In this document: positions 51,258 through 51,396 of the stretch, in pieces
How the letters are laid out: each line of letters opens with the position of its first letter
Numbering within the stretch: position 1 is the first letter of the stretch
Source: Helicobacter heilmannii
Lineage (GTDB): Bacteria > Campylobacterota > Campylobacteria > Campylobacterales > Helicobacteraceae
Assembly: GCF_001283065.1 (NCBI RefSeq)
Contig: NZ_CDMK01000003.1
Location: forward strand, 47,378-98,773
Direction: 5' to 3'
DNA: 51,396 bases
Translations under genes and position numbers: made by a program
The notes under the pieces: model-generated
Database searches by the model: none
The model's input: only the letters and a program-made list of their open reading frames with translations
What the model was told of the DNA's origin: nothing

Positions 51258-51396
51258 AAACCTATAAAACCGCATAAAATCCTATAAAATCCTATCAATA
51301 GAAAAAAATTTTAGCGGTTTTTGTTGTATTCCTGTTTCCACCATGCTGGTTACTAAGCCATTCTTTGCAAAATCGCTTAATAGAGCCGTCATGTCC
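51258..51396. other. Rearrangement junction and start of another sequence
   Basis: Beyond the sdaC break the DNA contains near-direct repeats (CATAAAATCC, TATAAAATCC) and then minus-strand coding-like sequence entering from the right edge: ALLSDFAKNGLVTSMVETG followed by IQQKPLKFF, to a stop near 51283. I cannot identify it. It may be a gene end or part of a mobile element that truncated sdaC. Confidence 0.3.

Noticed and set aside
1-51396. tRNA, rRNA, tmRNA or intact insertion sequences
   Set aside because: Reading both strands I found no cloverleaf with conserved TTCGANNC context, no rRNA segments and no intact transposase.

Overview
The window reads as chromosome from a gastric Helicobacter that is not H. 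pylori, probably of the H. felis / H. bizzozeronii / H. heilmannii group. The basis is HpaA-like and LPP20-like lipoproteins, a Helicobacter-type outer-membrane protein, and long runs of genes in the order I remember from H. pylori 26695. Those runs are ppiA-csrA-ispE-smpB-exbB-exbD-rpmH-rnpA-yidD-yidC-jag-mnmE-OMP (about HP1441-HP1453), uppS-dld-rhodanese-hemD-crcB (about HP1221-HP1225), EI24-ppiC-fba-efp (about HP0174-HP0177), the ABC-2 exporter operon with a CorC-like protein and PiT (about HP1486-HP1491), and nfu-TPR-murE-tal (about HP1492-HP1495). HP numbers are from memory, not from a search. The runs are joined at new breakpoints, so this is a rearranged genome.

Layout. 1-3245: eroded accessory DNA, namely the end of a large protein with several BECR-type nuclease-like modules broken by two frameshifts, then a second decayed unknown gene. 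3519-7593: three HpaA-family lipoprotein copies on the minus strand (the middle one broken), with a decaying restriction-modification locus between copies two and three. 7594-8808: no recognisable gene. 8865-17355: a His-rich secreted protein facing the ppiA-to-mnmE housekeeping run. 17356-23252: a minus-strand outer-membrane protein with a metzincin-like zinc motif, an orphan ModC-type ATPase coupled to an aldolase/adducin-like gene, AhpC and a Wzk/PglK-type flippase. 23197-32160: HAD phosphatase, uppS, dld, rhodanese, hemD, crcB, EI24, ppiC, fba and efp. 32248-40513: LPP20-like lipoprotein, a four-gene ABC-2/HlyD/TolC exporter, a CorC-like protein and a PiT transporter. 40780-45373: accessory three-gene cassette. 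45452-49526: nfu, TPR-like gene, murE, tal and convergent pyrB. 49575-51396: decayed sequence, a truncated sdaC and a rearrangement junction.

The most interesting locus is 40690-45373, which separates two genes that I remember as neighbours in H. pylori (pit and nfu). It encodes a Ser/Thr-kinase-like protein with an extra N-terminal domain (possibly PIN-like), a TerY-type vWA protein with an intact MIDAS, and a PP2C phosphatase whose catalytic domain is split by about 580 residues of coiled-coil-like sequence. The composition matches the TerY-P triad (compare E. coli YegI/YegK/YegL), but the giant insertion and the N-terminal domain on the kinase are unusual. The leader carries five and a half copies of an 8-bp tandem repeat followed by four G-runs that could form a G-quadruplex just ahead of the ribosome binding site, which suggests phase-variable or structure-dependent expression.

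I saw no rRNA, tRNA, CRISPR array or intact insertion sequence.
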